Source: Candidatus Aristotella avistercoris (GTDB lineage: Bacteria > Bacillota > Clostridia > Oscillospirales > Ruminococcaceae). Taken from it: DNA of 42,918 nucleotides. Position 1 is the first letter of the stretch. Every line of letters begins with the position of its first letter. A program made the translations under genes and the position numbers. Of this stretch, positions 7,688 through 15,492 are shown piece after piece. Location of the stretch: contig CAJFOV010000041.1 of the NCBI GenBank assembly GCA_904397835.1, positions 1 to 42,918 of the forward strand. Direction: 5' to 3'. The notes beneath the pieces were generated by a model. It searched no databases and was not told the DNA's origin. It saw only the letters and a list, made by a program, of their open reading frames with translations.

Positions 7688-8578
7688 ATGAAACACACGG
7701 TCTTTACTGGTTCCGGCGTGGCGGTGATCACCCCCATGTTCCCCGACGGATCCATCCACTTTGAGGAGCTGGATCGGATTCTGGAGGATCAGATTGCTGG
7801 CGGGACAGACTGCATTGTCACCTGTGGCACCACAGGTGAGGCAGCCACCTTCCACAATCAGGAGCATTTGCAGGTGATTGCCCACACTGTTCAAAAGGTG
7901 AACGGCCGGGTTCCAGTGGTGGCCGGTACAGGCAGCAACGACACTGCCCATGCCATCGCCCTGTCCAAAGAGGCCAAGGCCCTTGGCGTCGATGGGCTGC
8001 TCCATGTGACCCCCTACTACAACAAGACCTCTCAAAAGGGGTTGGTACGGCACTTTAATGCCATTGCAGACGCCACAGACCTGCCGGTCATCGTCTACAA
8101 TGTACCCAGCCGCACGGGGGTCAACATCCAGCCCAAAACCTATCGGGAGCTTGCAAAGCACCCAAACATTGTGGGGACCAAGGAGGCCAATGGCGACCTC
8201 TCCTCGGTCCTGGAGACCCGCTATCTCTGCGGGGATGACCTGGACATTTATTCGGGCAACGACGACCAGATTGTCTCCATCCTCTCCCTAGGAGGCAAGG
8301 GGGTCATCTCCGTTCTAGCCAACGTGATGCCCCGCCAAACCCATGACATCTGCCAACTGTATTTCCAGGGAAAAGTGCAGGAGAGTGCGGCCCTACAGAC
8401 CCAACTCATGCCCCTGATCCGTGCGCTGTTTTCTGATGTGAACCCCATTCCAGTCAAAGAGGCCATGAATCAGATGGGGTATGCTGCTGGGCCCTGCCGG
8501 CTTCCCCTGACCGAGATGGGGGAGGAGGCCAAAAAGGCTCTGGTCCGCCAGCTGGCCGCCTTCCACCTGATGAAATAA
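7688..8578 (+). CDS. dapA: 4-hydroxy-tetrahydrodipicolinate synthase
   Basis: Condenses pyruvate with aspartate semialdehyde, the first committed step to diaminopimelate and lysine. It is a 296-residue TIM barrel. The Schiff-base lysine is Lys165 in GTKEANG, the catalytic tyrosine is Tyr137 in YNVPSRTG, and the Thr-Thr pair is Thr48-Thr49 in CGTTGE. AAGGAG lies upstream of the ATG. It is the second gene of the asd-dapA-dapB-ACT operon. Confidence 0.97.
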   Translation: MKHTVFTGSGVAVITPMFPDGSIHFEELDRILEDQIAGGTDCIVTCGTTGEAATFHNQEHLQVIAHTVQKVNGRVPVVAGTGSNDTAHAIALSKEAKALGVDGLLHVTPYYNKTSQKGLVRHFNAIADATDLPVIVYNVPSRTGVNIQPKTYRELAKHPNIVGTKEANGDLSSVLETRYLCGDDLDIYSGNDDQIVSILSLGGKGVISVLANVMPRQTHDICQLYFQGKVQESAALQTQLMPLIRALFSDVNPIPVKEAMNQMGYAAGPCRLPLTEMGEEAKKALVRQLAAFHLMK

Positions 8579-8602
8579 AAACAGAGGGGTGGGAGATAGG
8601 CG

Positions 8603-9373
8603 ATGAGAAAAATCATACTCTCTGGCTGCTGCGGCCATATGGGCACGGTGCTCAGCGACTGTATTGACCACCGGGAAGATTGTGTGGTGGTGGCGGGGAT
8701 TGATACCAAGGTGCAGCCGCGTCCCTATCCGGTCTTCACCCAGCCCGAAGCTTGCAGCATGGATGCAGATGTCCTCATTGACTTTTCCAATGCCGAGGCT
8801 GTACGGGAACTTTTGCCCTATGCCCGGGGCAAAAAGCTTCCCATGGTGATTGCAACCACTGGCATGGGGGAGGAGCAAATGCAGGAGATCCGCGAGGCCT
8901 CCCATGAGATTCCCATCTTCCAGTCTGCCAACATGTCCTTGGGGGTCAATCTCCTGATGGAGCTGGTTAAGACCGCCGCCAAAACATTGGGCGGCACATT
9001 TGATGTGGAGATCATTGAGGCCCATCACAATCGCAAGGTGGATGCCCCCAGTGGAACCGCCGTAGCCCTGGCCCAGGTGGTTCAAGCAAATTTGCCGCAT
9101 CCCTCCCGGTTGATCTATGACCGCCACGGCGTACGCCAAAGGCGGGATCAGGCGGAGATTGGTATCCATTCCATTCGGGGCGGAACGGTGGTAGGGGAGC
9201 ACCAGGTGTTCTTTGCCGGGCGGGATGAGACCCTCACCCTGACCCATGCAGCCACCTCACGAAAGGTGTTTGCCACGGGGGCTATCTGTGCGGCCCTGTT
9301 CCTGTGTGAGCAGCGGCCGGGGCTCTATTCCATGGCGGACCTTCTGGCAGGCACCCATCCAGAAAGGATGTGA
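8603..9373 (+). CDS. dapB: 4-hydroxy-tetrahydrodipicolinate reductase
   Basis: Reduces the DapA product with NAD(P)H. The protein has 256 residues, with nucleotide loop GCCGHMG at 8-14 and the signature EAHHNRKVDAPSGT at 139-152 (catalytic His141-His142 and Lys145). GGGAG lies seven bases before the ATG, and the gap to dapA is 24 bases. The loop departs slightly from the usual GxxGxMG by carrying two cysteines, which should not impair binding. The following ACT-protein gene begins five bases after the stop. Confidence 0.96.
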   Translation: MRKIILSGCCGHMGTVLSDCIDHREDCVVVAGIDTKVQPRPYPVFTQPEACSMDADVLIDFSNAEAVRELLPYARGKKLPMVIATTGMGEEQMQEIREASHEIPIFQSANMSLGVNLLMELVKTAAKTLGGTFDVEIIEAHHNRKVDAPSGTAVALAQVVQANLPHPSRLIYDRHGVRQRRDQAEIGIHSIRGGTVVGEHQVFFAGRDETLTLTHAATSRKVFATGAICAALFLCEQRPGLYSMADLLAGTHPERM

Positions 9374-9378
9374 CGGCA

Positions 9379-9846
9379 ATGCACGGAGTAACTGGGCTCC
9401 AGGTTCAGGAGCACCTTGCGCTGATTACGCTGTCTGGAGGAGAGGGCCGGCCTCACCAGATTGCCCCCCTCCTGCAGGCCCTTGCGGCGCAGCAGATTCC
9501 AGTGGAGGTCATCTCCCAGGCCCTTCCGGCGACCCGGGAGAACAGCGTCTCCTTTCTGGTGCAGGAGGAGCTGCTGGCAAAGGTTCTGGAACTGCTGTTT
9601 GTCATGGATCACCGGCGCCCATGGGTGAGCCTGGAGCAGGCAAGGCTTCTGCTTCAGGGGGAGCATCTGGGGGAGAAGCTGGAAGTTGTCTCCAGCATCC
9701 TTCAAATTTTGAAGGACTGTGGGGTGCAGCTACAGACCATGACCCTCAGCCAGCAGAGTGTCACGCTGCTGGTGGATCGGGAGCACCTGTGGCAGGCGGT
9801 GTCCAGTTTGGAGCAGGCCTTCTTCCTGTTGGCCGATCCCCGGTAA
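9379..9846 (+). CDS. Tandem ACT-domain protein of the lysine operon
   Basis: A 155-residue protein resembling the C-terminal regulatory half of aspartokinase, with no kinase domain. The first ACT-like unit spans about residues 1-75 (LALITLSGGEGR, then VSFLVQEELLAKVLELL). The second spans about 82-150 (LVSLEQ-type start, then VTLLVDREHLWQAVSSLEQ). ATG 9379 is preferred, with AAAGGA about ten bases upstream; a GTG at 9370 overlapping the dapB stop is possible. It may sense lysine or another amino acid and act on an aspartokinase encoded elsewhere. That role is inferred from family and operon position. Confidence 0.8.
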   Translation: MHGVTGLQVQEHLALITLSGGEGRPHQIAPLLQALAAQQIPVEVISQALPATRENSVSFLVQEELLAKVLELLFVMDHRRPWVSLEQARLLLQGEHLGEKLEVVSSILQILKDCGVQLQTMTLSQQSVTLLVDREHLWQAVSSLEQAFFLLADPR

Positions 9847-9866
9847 GCAACCGAATCAAATGTTCA

Positions 9867-9909
9867 AAAGAGGCTCCAAATGCCAAAAATGGCACTTTGG
9901 GCCTCTTTT
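9867..9909 (+). terminator. Terminator of the asd-dapA-dapB-ACT operon
   Basis: AAAAGAGGC pairs with GCCTCTTTT, with a continuing inner stem TGCCA/TGGCA. The T run begins directly at the arm. It starts 20 bases past the ACT gene stop. Confidence 0.85.
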
Positions 9910-10188
9910 GTCATGGTGAAAGTTTATCGCAATAAAACATCAATTTTTTACTGATACAAAATTTCAATCCAATCAAAAATCGCAGATTAAATGAATTTAC
10001 AATCTGTAAAGTGAAATTACATTACATCAATAAATGGCTTGATAAAATAGATGTCTTGCAAAATTGACCAATTTTTAAGGATGCCTGCCGATTCTGTGAT
10101 CGCACCTCTGTATAGTTACGGAATGGCCCCATGAAATTCTCCTGCCTTTTGCCTATCAAAAAGGGAGGTGGATGCGCCACCTTTTGCA

Positions 10189-10220
10189 TTGAAAAATGGG
10201 CGGACAAGTGCTATACTTGT
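10189..10220 (+). promoter_or_regulatory. Promoter with overlapping operator-like dyad
   Basis: -35 TTGAAA (10189-10194) and -10 TATACT (10212-10217) are 17 bases apart. A perfect dyad, ACAAGT-N5-ACTTGT (10204-10220), covers the -10 box, where a bound repressor would block polymerase. The repressor is not identified. Confidence 0.7.
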
Positions 10221-10267
10221 CTACGTAATGCAAAGGTGTACCGACACCAAGTTAAGGAGGTTTTTTC

Positions 10268-11101
10268 ATGAAAAAAGCTTTTATCTCTGCTGATATTGAA
10301 GGAATGGAGGGCAACGTCTCCAGAATGCAGTCCTGGAGAGGCAAGCCCGACTATCCCATCGCCCGTAAGCGCCTCGCGGAGGATGTCAACGCGGCCATCC
10401 GTGCCTGCTTTGATTCCGGCTATGACGAGGTCTATGTCTGCGACGGCCACGGCGACATGGAGAATCTGATTCTGGAAGATATGGACCCCCGCTGCAAGCT
10501 CATCTCCGGCTCCATGCGCAATTCCCTGCAGATGGAGGGCATTGACAGCACCTTTGATGCCTACATCTCCTTTGGACATGCCGGCGCTGGCCTGCATGTG
10601 GGCGGTGTGTATGACCACTGCTTCAACGGCTTTAAGATCTACAACCTGCGCTTCAACGGTGTCACCATGAACACCGAGACTGTGGCGGATGCCCTGGTGG
10701 CTGGTTTCTATGGCGTGCCTCTGGTCTGCTGCATCGGCGATGAGGCCCTGGCTGAGGAGTGCAAGGCCTTTGTGCCCAATGTGGAAACTGTTGTTGTCAA
10801 GAAGGGCATCACCCGTTACTCCGCTGTCTCCATCCATCCCACCGTCGCCCGTGAGAAGATCTACAACGGCGTCAAGGCCGCTCTGGCCCGCCGGGATGAG
10901 ATCAAGCCCCTGCGTCTGGACAACATGGAGGAGCTGACCATGGAGGTGGACTACAAGGATTCCAACTCTGCCGATGCCGCTGTGCTGATCCCTGGCGTCA
11001 AGAGAGTGAACCCCCGCACGGTCTCCTTCACCGGCGATCCTGAGACGGTCTTTAAGCTCCAGGAGGTTCTGCTGTACCGTCTGATGGATGTTGTGGAGTA
11101 A
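10268..11101 (+). CDS. M55 family D-aminopeptidase (DppA-like)
   Basis: A 277-residue zinc peptidase of the DppA family, expected to cleave N-terminal D-amino acids such as D-alanine from peptides. Likely metal ligands by family position are Asp9 and Glu11 (ADIEGMEG), His61 (DGHGD), His104 (FGHAG) and Glu137 (MNTETVAD); His117 may be the catalytic nucleophile. Some blocks differ from classic DppA (GHAG for GYHA), so substrate range is uncertain. AAGGAGG precedes the ATG. It is a single-gene transcript with its own promoter and a terminator at 11136-11181. A role in recovering peptidoglycan or dietary D-peptides is inferred. Confidence 0.88.
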   Translation: MKKAFISADIEGMEGNVSRMQSWRGKPDYPIARKRLAEDVNAAIRACFDSGYDEVYVCDGHGDMENLILEDMDPRCKLISGSMRNSLQMEGIDSTFDAYISFGHAGAGLHVGGVYDHCFNGFKIYNLRFNGVTMNTETVADALVAGFYGVPLVCCIGDEALAEECKAFVPNVETVVVKKGITRYSAVSIHPTVAREKIYNGVKAALARRDEIKPLRLDNMEELTMEVDYKDSNSADAAVLIPGVKRVNPRTVSFTGDPETVFKLQEVLLYRLMDVVE

Positions 11102-11446
11102 TCCCACCGCAATAGACTTTTTTGAAATATGAAATAAAAGGGCGCCGCAGAGGACAGTATCGTGTTCTGCAGCGCCCTTTTGATGTGTTTCAGTCCGAGA
11201 AACCTGCGCCTTTCCTTGCATTTCTGACTCCTTTTGGATGGGATTGCCCATCGGGTTTGATCTTCTGATGGGCGTGTGATTTTGTTGCCAGAAGCCATGG
11301 GCAAAGGGGCAGAATCTTCAACTTTTTTGTTTGCAATGGATCTCATCCCCTGCTATAATGGAAGGGCTGTTGCATGCAAGCGGTGCTCCACACCGCTTCG
11401 ACAGATACACATCAAAATCCATTTCATCAAAAGCGAGGGCAGATCA
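11102..11446. other. Intergenic region before the ABC-F gene
   Basis: It contains the M55 gene terminator and then about 265 bases without a supportable gene. An open frame upstream of and in phase with the ABC-F gene exists here but has no ribosome site. GCTATAATGG near 11353-11362 contains a good -10 box (TATAAT) without a clear -35, and is the likeliest ABC-F promoter. Confidence 0.4.
11136..11181 (+). terminator. Terminator of the M55 peptidase gene
   Basis: AAAAGGGCGC...GCAGA pairs with TTCTGC...GCGCCCTTTT across a 13-base loop, starting 35 bases after the stop. Confidence 0.85.
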
Positions 11447-13048
11447 TTGATCACTGTAACCAATGTGGGTCTGCAGTTTGGACCCAGCAAGCTGTTCGAT
11501 AAAGTCAACTTGAAGTTTACCCCCGGCAACTGCTACGGCATCATCGGGGCCAACGGTGCGGGGAAATCCACCTTTTTGCGAATTCTGTCAGGGGAACTGG
11601 AGCCCACCAGCGGCAGTGTGGAGATTCCTCCCAATGTGCGCATGTCGGTCCTCAAACAGGATCACTTCCAATATGATGCCTTCACCGTCAACGACACCAT
11701 CATCCAAGGCAACCCCCGCCTCTATGAGATCATGCAGGAGAAGGAGGCCCTCTATGCCAAGGAGGACTTTACCGAGGAGGATGGGGAAAAGGCCTCCGAA
11801 CTGGAGGGAGAGTTTGCTGAGCTCAACGGCTGGGAGGCGGAGACGGAGATCGCCCAGATGCTCCAGGGCTTGGGTCTGAGCAGCGATGTCCAGTATGCTA
11901 TCATGGGCGAGTTGGAGGACCGTGCAAAGATCAAGGTTCTGCTGGCACAGGCCCTCTTTGGTCACCCCAACATCATTCTGCTGGACGAGCCCACCAACCA
12001 CTTGGACATCCAGTCCATCCGCTGGCTGGAGGACTTTTTGATGGATTTTGACGGCACGGTCATTGTGGTCTCCCACGACCGTCACTTCCTCAACAACGTC
12101 TGCACCCACATTGTAGATATCGACTACAACCAGATTAAGATGTATGTGGGCAACTACGACTTCTGGTATGAGTCCTCCCGGATGGTTCAGCAGATGATCA
12201 AGAACCAGAACAAGAAGGCGGAGGAGAAGATCAAGGAACTCCAGGCCTTTATCCAGCGTTTCGCCGCCAACAAGTCCAAATCCCGCCAGGCAACCTCCCG
12301 CAGAAAGCTGCTGGACAAGCTGACGGTGGAGGAGATGCCCGCCTCCTCCCGGCGGTATCCCTGGGTGAACTTTCAGATGGATCGGGAGCCTGGCAAGGAG
12401 ATCCTCCAGGTGGAGGGCGTCAACCTGACACAGAATGGAACAGTTCTGCTCAAGGACGTCTCCTTCCGCATCAACCGCAACGACAAGGTGGCCATCATTG
12501 GGGAGAATGAGCTGGCCCAGACGGCCCTGGTGAAAATTATCATGGGGGAACAGGAGCCGGACTCCGGCCTGGTCAAGTGGGGCGTGAGCACCTCCCAATC
12601 CTACTTTCCCAAGGACAATACGGCCTTTTTCCAGGACTGCGACCTGAACCTTATTGAGTGGCTGCGTCAATACTCCCAGGATGAGCACGAGAGCTACCTG
12701 CGCGGCTTCCTGGGCCGGATGCTCTTCAGCGGGGAGGATGTGTTTAAACCGGTCAAGATCCTCTCAGGTGGGGAGAAGGTGCGGTGTATGCTCTCCCGCA
12801 TGATGCTCTCTGGGGCCAACTGCCTGGTGTTGGATCAGCCCACCAACCACCTGGATCTGGAGTCCATCACGGCGGTGAACAACGGCCTCATCGACTTTAA
12901 GAGTGTGGTGATCTTTACCTCCCATGACCACCAGTTTATCCAGACCATCGCCAACCGGATCATTGAGATCCAAAAGGACGGCACCATCATCGACCGTATG
13001 ACCACCTACGATGAATATCTGGAGCGCAAGGAACAGGGGACCCTGTAA
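11447..13048 (+). CDS. ABC-F family ATPase with one degenerate ATP site
   Basis: A 533-residue soluble protein with two nucleotide-binding domains joined by a charged helical linker (about 240-300), the layout of ribosome-acting ABC-F factors. Domain 1 has Walker A GANGAGKST (34-42) and Walker B ILLDEP (177-182), but its signature is MGELEDRAK (153-161), lacking LSGGQ. Domain 2 has an intact LSGGE (439-443), but its Walker A reads GENELAQTA (352-360), without GKS/T, and its Walker B is LVLDQP with Gln464 in place of the catalytic Glu. The composite site using Walker A2, Walker B2 and signature 1 is therefore inactive on paper, and the other is intact. The start is TTG 11447 with GAGGG seven bases upstream. 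No membrane partner is present. It is most like the YkpA/YbiT branch. Confidence 0.9.
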   Translation: MITVTNVGLQFGPSKLFDKVNLKFTPGNCYGIIGANGAGKSTFLRILSGELEPTSGSVEIPPNVRMSVLKQDHFQYDAFTVNDTIIQGNPRLYEIMQEKEALYAKEDFTEEDGEKASELEGEFAELNGWEAETEIAQMLQGLGLSSDVQYAIMGELEDRAKIKVLLAQALFGHPNIILLDEPTNHLDIQSIRWLEDFLMDFDGTVIVVSHDRHFLNNVCTHIVDIDYNQIKMYVGNYDFWYESSRMVQQMIKNQNKKAEEKIKELQAFIQRFAANKSKSRQATSRRKLLDKLTVEEMPASSRRYPWVNFQMDREPGKEILQVEGVNLTQNGTVLLKDVSFRINRNDKVAIIGENELAQTALVKIIMGEQEPDSGLVKWGVSTSQSYFPKDNTAFFQDCDLNLIEWLRQYSQDEHESYLRGFLGRMLFSGEDVFKPVKILSGGEKVRCMLSRMMLSGANCLVLDQPTNHLDLESITAVNNGLIDFKSVVIFTSHDHQFIQTIANRIIEIQKDGTIIDRMTTYDEYLERKEQGTL

Positions 13049-13063
13049 ACCGTTCTGGAGCAA

Positions 13064-13103
13064 AAAGCTGCCCCACCGGCATGGACGCTGGTGGGGCAGC
13101 TTT
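13064..13103 (+). terminator. Terminator between ABC-F and enolase-family genes
   Basis: AAAGCTGCCCCACC pairs perfectly with GGTGGGGCAGCTTT across a 12-base loop. It lies between convergent genes and, with AAAAA on one side and TTTCCTTTT on the other, can serve both strands. Confidence 0.85.
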
Positions 13104-13114
13104 CCTTTTGTGTG

Positions 13115-14299
13115 CTATGTCAAGGTGAGCACTTCCGAGCGGCGGATGGTCTCTGGAGTCAACTCCTGGCCAAGGCCGGGGAGATCCGGCACCTCATAGC
13201 GCCCCTCCTTGGGCTGATAGTCATATTTACACAGCTGGATATTGGCGGGGATCATGGCGTACTGGTGGTGTTCATGAACGACAAAGTTGGGGATCACCGC
13301 CTCCAGCTGCAACCCCGCTGCAATGGCAATGGGGCCGCCGCACAGGTGCAGCTGCACCTCCACGTCGTAGAGGGCAGCCATGTCGCAGATCTTCTTGCCC
13401 TCGGTGATGCCGCCGGTGTTGCCCAAATCCGGCTGAATCACTGAAAGGGTCCGGTTCTCCAGGAAGGGGCGAAAACCCCAGCGGCTGTAGATGCGCTCTC
13501 CAGCGGCCAAAGGGATGTTTACCTTCTCCTGGATCTTCTGGAAGAGGGCCGGGTTCAGGGGCTGGGTGGGCTCCTCATAGTACATACAGCGGTAGGGCTC
13601 CAGGGCCTGCCCCAGCTGGATGGCGGAGTTAACATCTGTCTGGGAATGGAGCTCGATGATGATATCCAAGTCCGGCCCCGCAGCCTCGCGCATGGCTGCC
13701 ACCCGATCCACCGCCAATTTCAGCTGGGAATAGGGAAGGATTCCGGTGAAATCCCAGCGCCAGCTGCCGTCTTTACAGACCCCAAGGGGATCCACTTTGA
13801 CGCAGTCATATCCCTGCTCCATGGCCTGGAGGGTCACCTGGGCATACTCCTGGGGTTCCACCAGATTTTTGCTCACCGGTCCCCAGTCAAACTGTACCTG
13901 GCTGGCATAGGTGCGCAGGCTGGAGTTGGTCTTGCCCCCCAGCAGCTGATACACTGGAGCGTTGAGGGCCTTCCCCTTGATGTCCCAAAGGGCCATATCG
14001 ATGGCGCTCATGCCGGCAAAGATCACGGTACCGCCCCCCTGGCCCCAGAAGGTGCTGCGCAGCAGGGTGTTCCAGATCTCTTCACTGTGCATGGGATCCA
14101 TGCCAATGACAACGGAGCCAAAGTCCCGCAGGATGCCGGCCGACGCGTAGATGGCATCGGAGTAGGCCAGACCGATCTCTCCAAAGCCGCTGATGCCCTC
14201 ATCGGTATTCACCCGGACAAAGGTGGGGTTCCAGTGGGTTCCATCGCTGGCCCGTCCCGCAAAGGGAGGGCGAATAATTTCCACGCTGATAATCTTCAT
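13115..14299 (-). CDS. Enolase-superfamily sugar-acid dehydratase
   Basis: A 394-residue member of the mandelate racemase/muconate lactonizing enzyme group. An N-terminal capping domain (to about 125) precedes a barrel with metal ligands Glu216 (IIIELH), Glu242 or Glu243 (YYEEP) and Glu268 (AAGERIYSR). His318 (VQLHLCGGP) is the likely general base and Lys168 lies in VKVDPLG. The three glutamates and the C-terminal histidine are typical of dehydratases acting on sugar acids such as galactonate or gluconate, but the substrate cannot be read from sequence. The ATG at 14299 has GGAGGTG eight bases upstream; the longer frame is discarded. No sugar transporter or aldolase lies beside it. Confidence 0.88.
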   Translation of the reverse strand: MKIISVEIIRPPFAGRASDGTHWNPTFVRVNTDEGISGFGEIGLAYSDAIYASAGILRDFGSVVIGMDPMHSEEIWNTLLRSTFWGQGGGTVIFAGMSAIDMALWDIKGKALNAPVYQLLGGKTNSSLRTYASQVQFDWGPVSKNLVEPQEYAQVTLQAMEQGYDCVKVDPLGVCKDGSWRWDFTGILPYSQLKLAVDRVAAMREAAGPDLDIIIELHSQTDVNSAIQLGQALEPYRCMYYEEPTQPLNPALFQKIQEKVNIPLAAGERIYSRWGFRPFLENRTLSVIQPDLGNTGGITEGKKICDMAALYDVEVQLHLCGGPIAIAAGLQLEAVIPNFVVHEHHQYAMIPANIQLCKYDYQPKEGRYEVPDLPGLGQELTPETIRRSEVLTLT

Positions 14300-14368
14300 G
14301 AGACAGCACCTCCATGATTGTATTGAACGGCAAACTGCTGTGGGTCCAAGCGGACTCTTCCTATCTCT

Positions 14369-14396
14369 AGCATACTGTGATTGGCGGTAGGGGCAA
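14369..14396 (-). promoter_or_regulatory. Possible promoter of the enolase-family gene
   Basis: Minus-strand TTGCCC (14391-14396) and TATGCT (14369-14374), 16 bases apart, about 65 bases upstream of the start. A moderate match only. Confidence 0.4.
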
Positions 14397-14635
14397 CTAG
14401 GAAAATAAATTGACCTGAGCAGAAAAACCATCGTATTTTCCATCGACTATTCGGATCCATTCATTAATACAAGTAGGCAGTGCAGAATGTTACCCTCAGC
14501 ATGTGGGGAACCCCTTTTTCGATGGAAATTTTTGAAGGTCTATAAGAGTTAGAAAGAACTCCATTCCACCTAGAAATCTGGAGACAAAGGTCATCCATTT
14601 TTATCAATTTTATAATGAAAGACGCGGAAAAACTT

Positions 14636-14676
14636 CACCCAAGAATGCTTCTGCATTCTTGGGTGGATCCTTTTTT
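14636..14676 (-). terminator. Terminator after the MarR gene
   Basis: CACCCAAGAATGC pairs perfectly with GCATTCTTGGGTG around a four-base loop. The minus-strand flank is GAAGTTTTTCC and the plus-strand flank contains TTTTTT, so it may work in both directions. Confidence 0.8.
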
Positions 14677-14693
14677 GGCATCTTGGAGAGATG

Positions 14694-15191
14694 CTACAGA
14701 GGCCATAGGGATACCTGGTCAGGTTCTATAGAGGATGGGGTGGGCATCTGCCCATGTCCGAGTTGCCGATAGGCATCATTGACATTTTGGTTCAAGGTGC
14801 GCAGGGTGTCAAACAAAGTTTGGATATCCTGACGGGAGATATTTTGAAAGAGAAGGGTAAAAAACAGATGCTGGGTCTGTTTGCCCGCCTGAATCACCTC
14901 TTGGGCCGCTGGAAGACACTTGAGATGAATCCGCTTGCGGTCCCCTGGATGAAAAAAGCGTGCCAAATACCCCTTTTGAACCAACTTTTCTACAGAGGAG
15001 GAGACATGGGATTTGGCCAGATGGCGTACGTTGACAATATCTGCGGCAGTATCATACTCTGGATTGTTGGTCAAGAAGAGCAGAATGTCCATTTCCATCT
15101 GGGTCAGATGATATGTCTCCAGTAGGGGGGAGAACATCTGACGGTAGAGCCGGTAAAAGTTTTGTTTATAAGAAAAGAATTCTAACAACAA
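14694..15191 (-). CDS. MarR family transcriptional regulator
   Basis: A 165-residue winged-helix regulator. Helical dimerisation segments flank a DNA-binding core at about residues 47-115. The core includes ILLFLTNNPEYDTAADIV, a recognition helix in LAKSHVSSSVEKLVQKGYL and a wing with HPGDRKRIHL, the D-x-R motif of MarR proteins. The start is TTG 15191 with GGAGG eight bases upstream; GTG codons further out lack a site. A good promoter lies at 15223-15251. Targets are unknown. The adjacent enolase-family and ppdK genes are on the same strand but separated by terminators, so self-regulation is the safest guess. Confidence 0.9.
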   Translation of the reverse strand: MLLEFFSYKQNFYRLYRQMFSPLLETYHLTQMEMDILLFLTNNPEYDTAADIVNVRHLAKSHVSSSVEKLVQKGYLARFFHPGDRKRIHLKCLPAAQEVIQAGKQTQHLFFTLLFQNISRQDIQTLFDTLRTLNQNVNDAYRQLGHGQMPTPSSIEPDQVSLWPL

Positions 15192-15222
15192 GATCCACAC
15201 CTCCAGTGGTTGCACTATTTAG

Positions 15223-15251
15223 ACCATAATCCCAATGGGCAGCATTGTCAA
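15223..15251 (-). promoter_or_regulatory. Promoter of the MarR gene
   Basis: Minus-strand perfect -35 TTGACA (15246-15251) and -10 TATGGT (15223-15228), with 17-base spacing and about 25 bases from the -10 box to the ribosome site. Confidence 0.7.
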
Positions 15252-15443
15252 GCTTTTCTGTGATGTAATGGGGGCAAATCATGGGTGGGCAATGGTGTGC
15301 AATGTCTGAGTCCCTTCTTGGAGAGGAGATATTTTCAACTTTCTGAAAGAAGATACCGGGTATAACGACATCACGTGGCGCTACCAAGCAGTGTGAGTCC
15401 TTGATTTGAGCCGTTGATCAAAGGAATTGCCCTGTAACGGAAA

Positions 15444-15475
15444 CCGGCGGTCAACTGAAATCAGTTGACCGCCGG
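15444..15475 (-). terminator. Terminator of ppdK
   Basis: CCGGCGGTCAACTGA pairs perfectly with TCAGTTGACCGCCGG around a two-base centre (AA). On the minus strand it is followed by TTTCCG, a weak U run. It lies 18 bases past the ppdK stop. Confidence 0.65.
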
Positions 15476-15492
15476 AAGACAGCAGTATTTGT

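Larger units (their letters stand above)
9847..10267. other. AT-rich intergenic region before the M55 peptidase
   Basis: After the operon terminator comes about 250 bases of AT-rich sequence without a supportable gene. A short hairpin, AGGTGG (10165-10170) with CCACCT (10176-10181), follows. It has T runs on both sides and might be a terminator for either strand. The M55 promoter comes next. Confidence 0.4.
14300..14693. other. Intergenic region between enolase-family and MarR genes
   Basis: About 394 bases with a weak minus-strand promoter and a terminator at 14636-14676. The AT-rich stretch 14400-14630 contains a TATAAT at 14611 on the plus strand without a matching -35. I see no gene in it. 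Confidence 0.4.
15192..15492. other. Intergenic region upstream of the MarR gene
   Basis: It contains the MarR promoter, then about 190 bases without a recognisable feature, then the ppdK terminator. Confidence 0.4.

Noticed and set aside
14611..14676. Possible small RNA from TATAAT at 14611 to the hairpin at 14636
   Set aside because: There is no matching -35 box and the product would be only about 50 bases. The hairpin is better explained as the MarR gene terminator.
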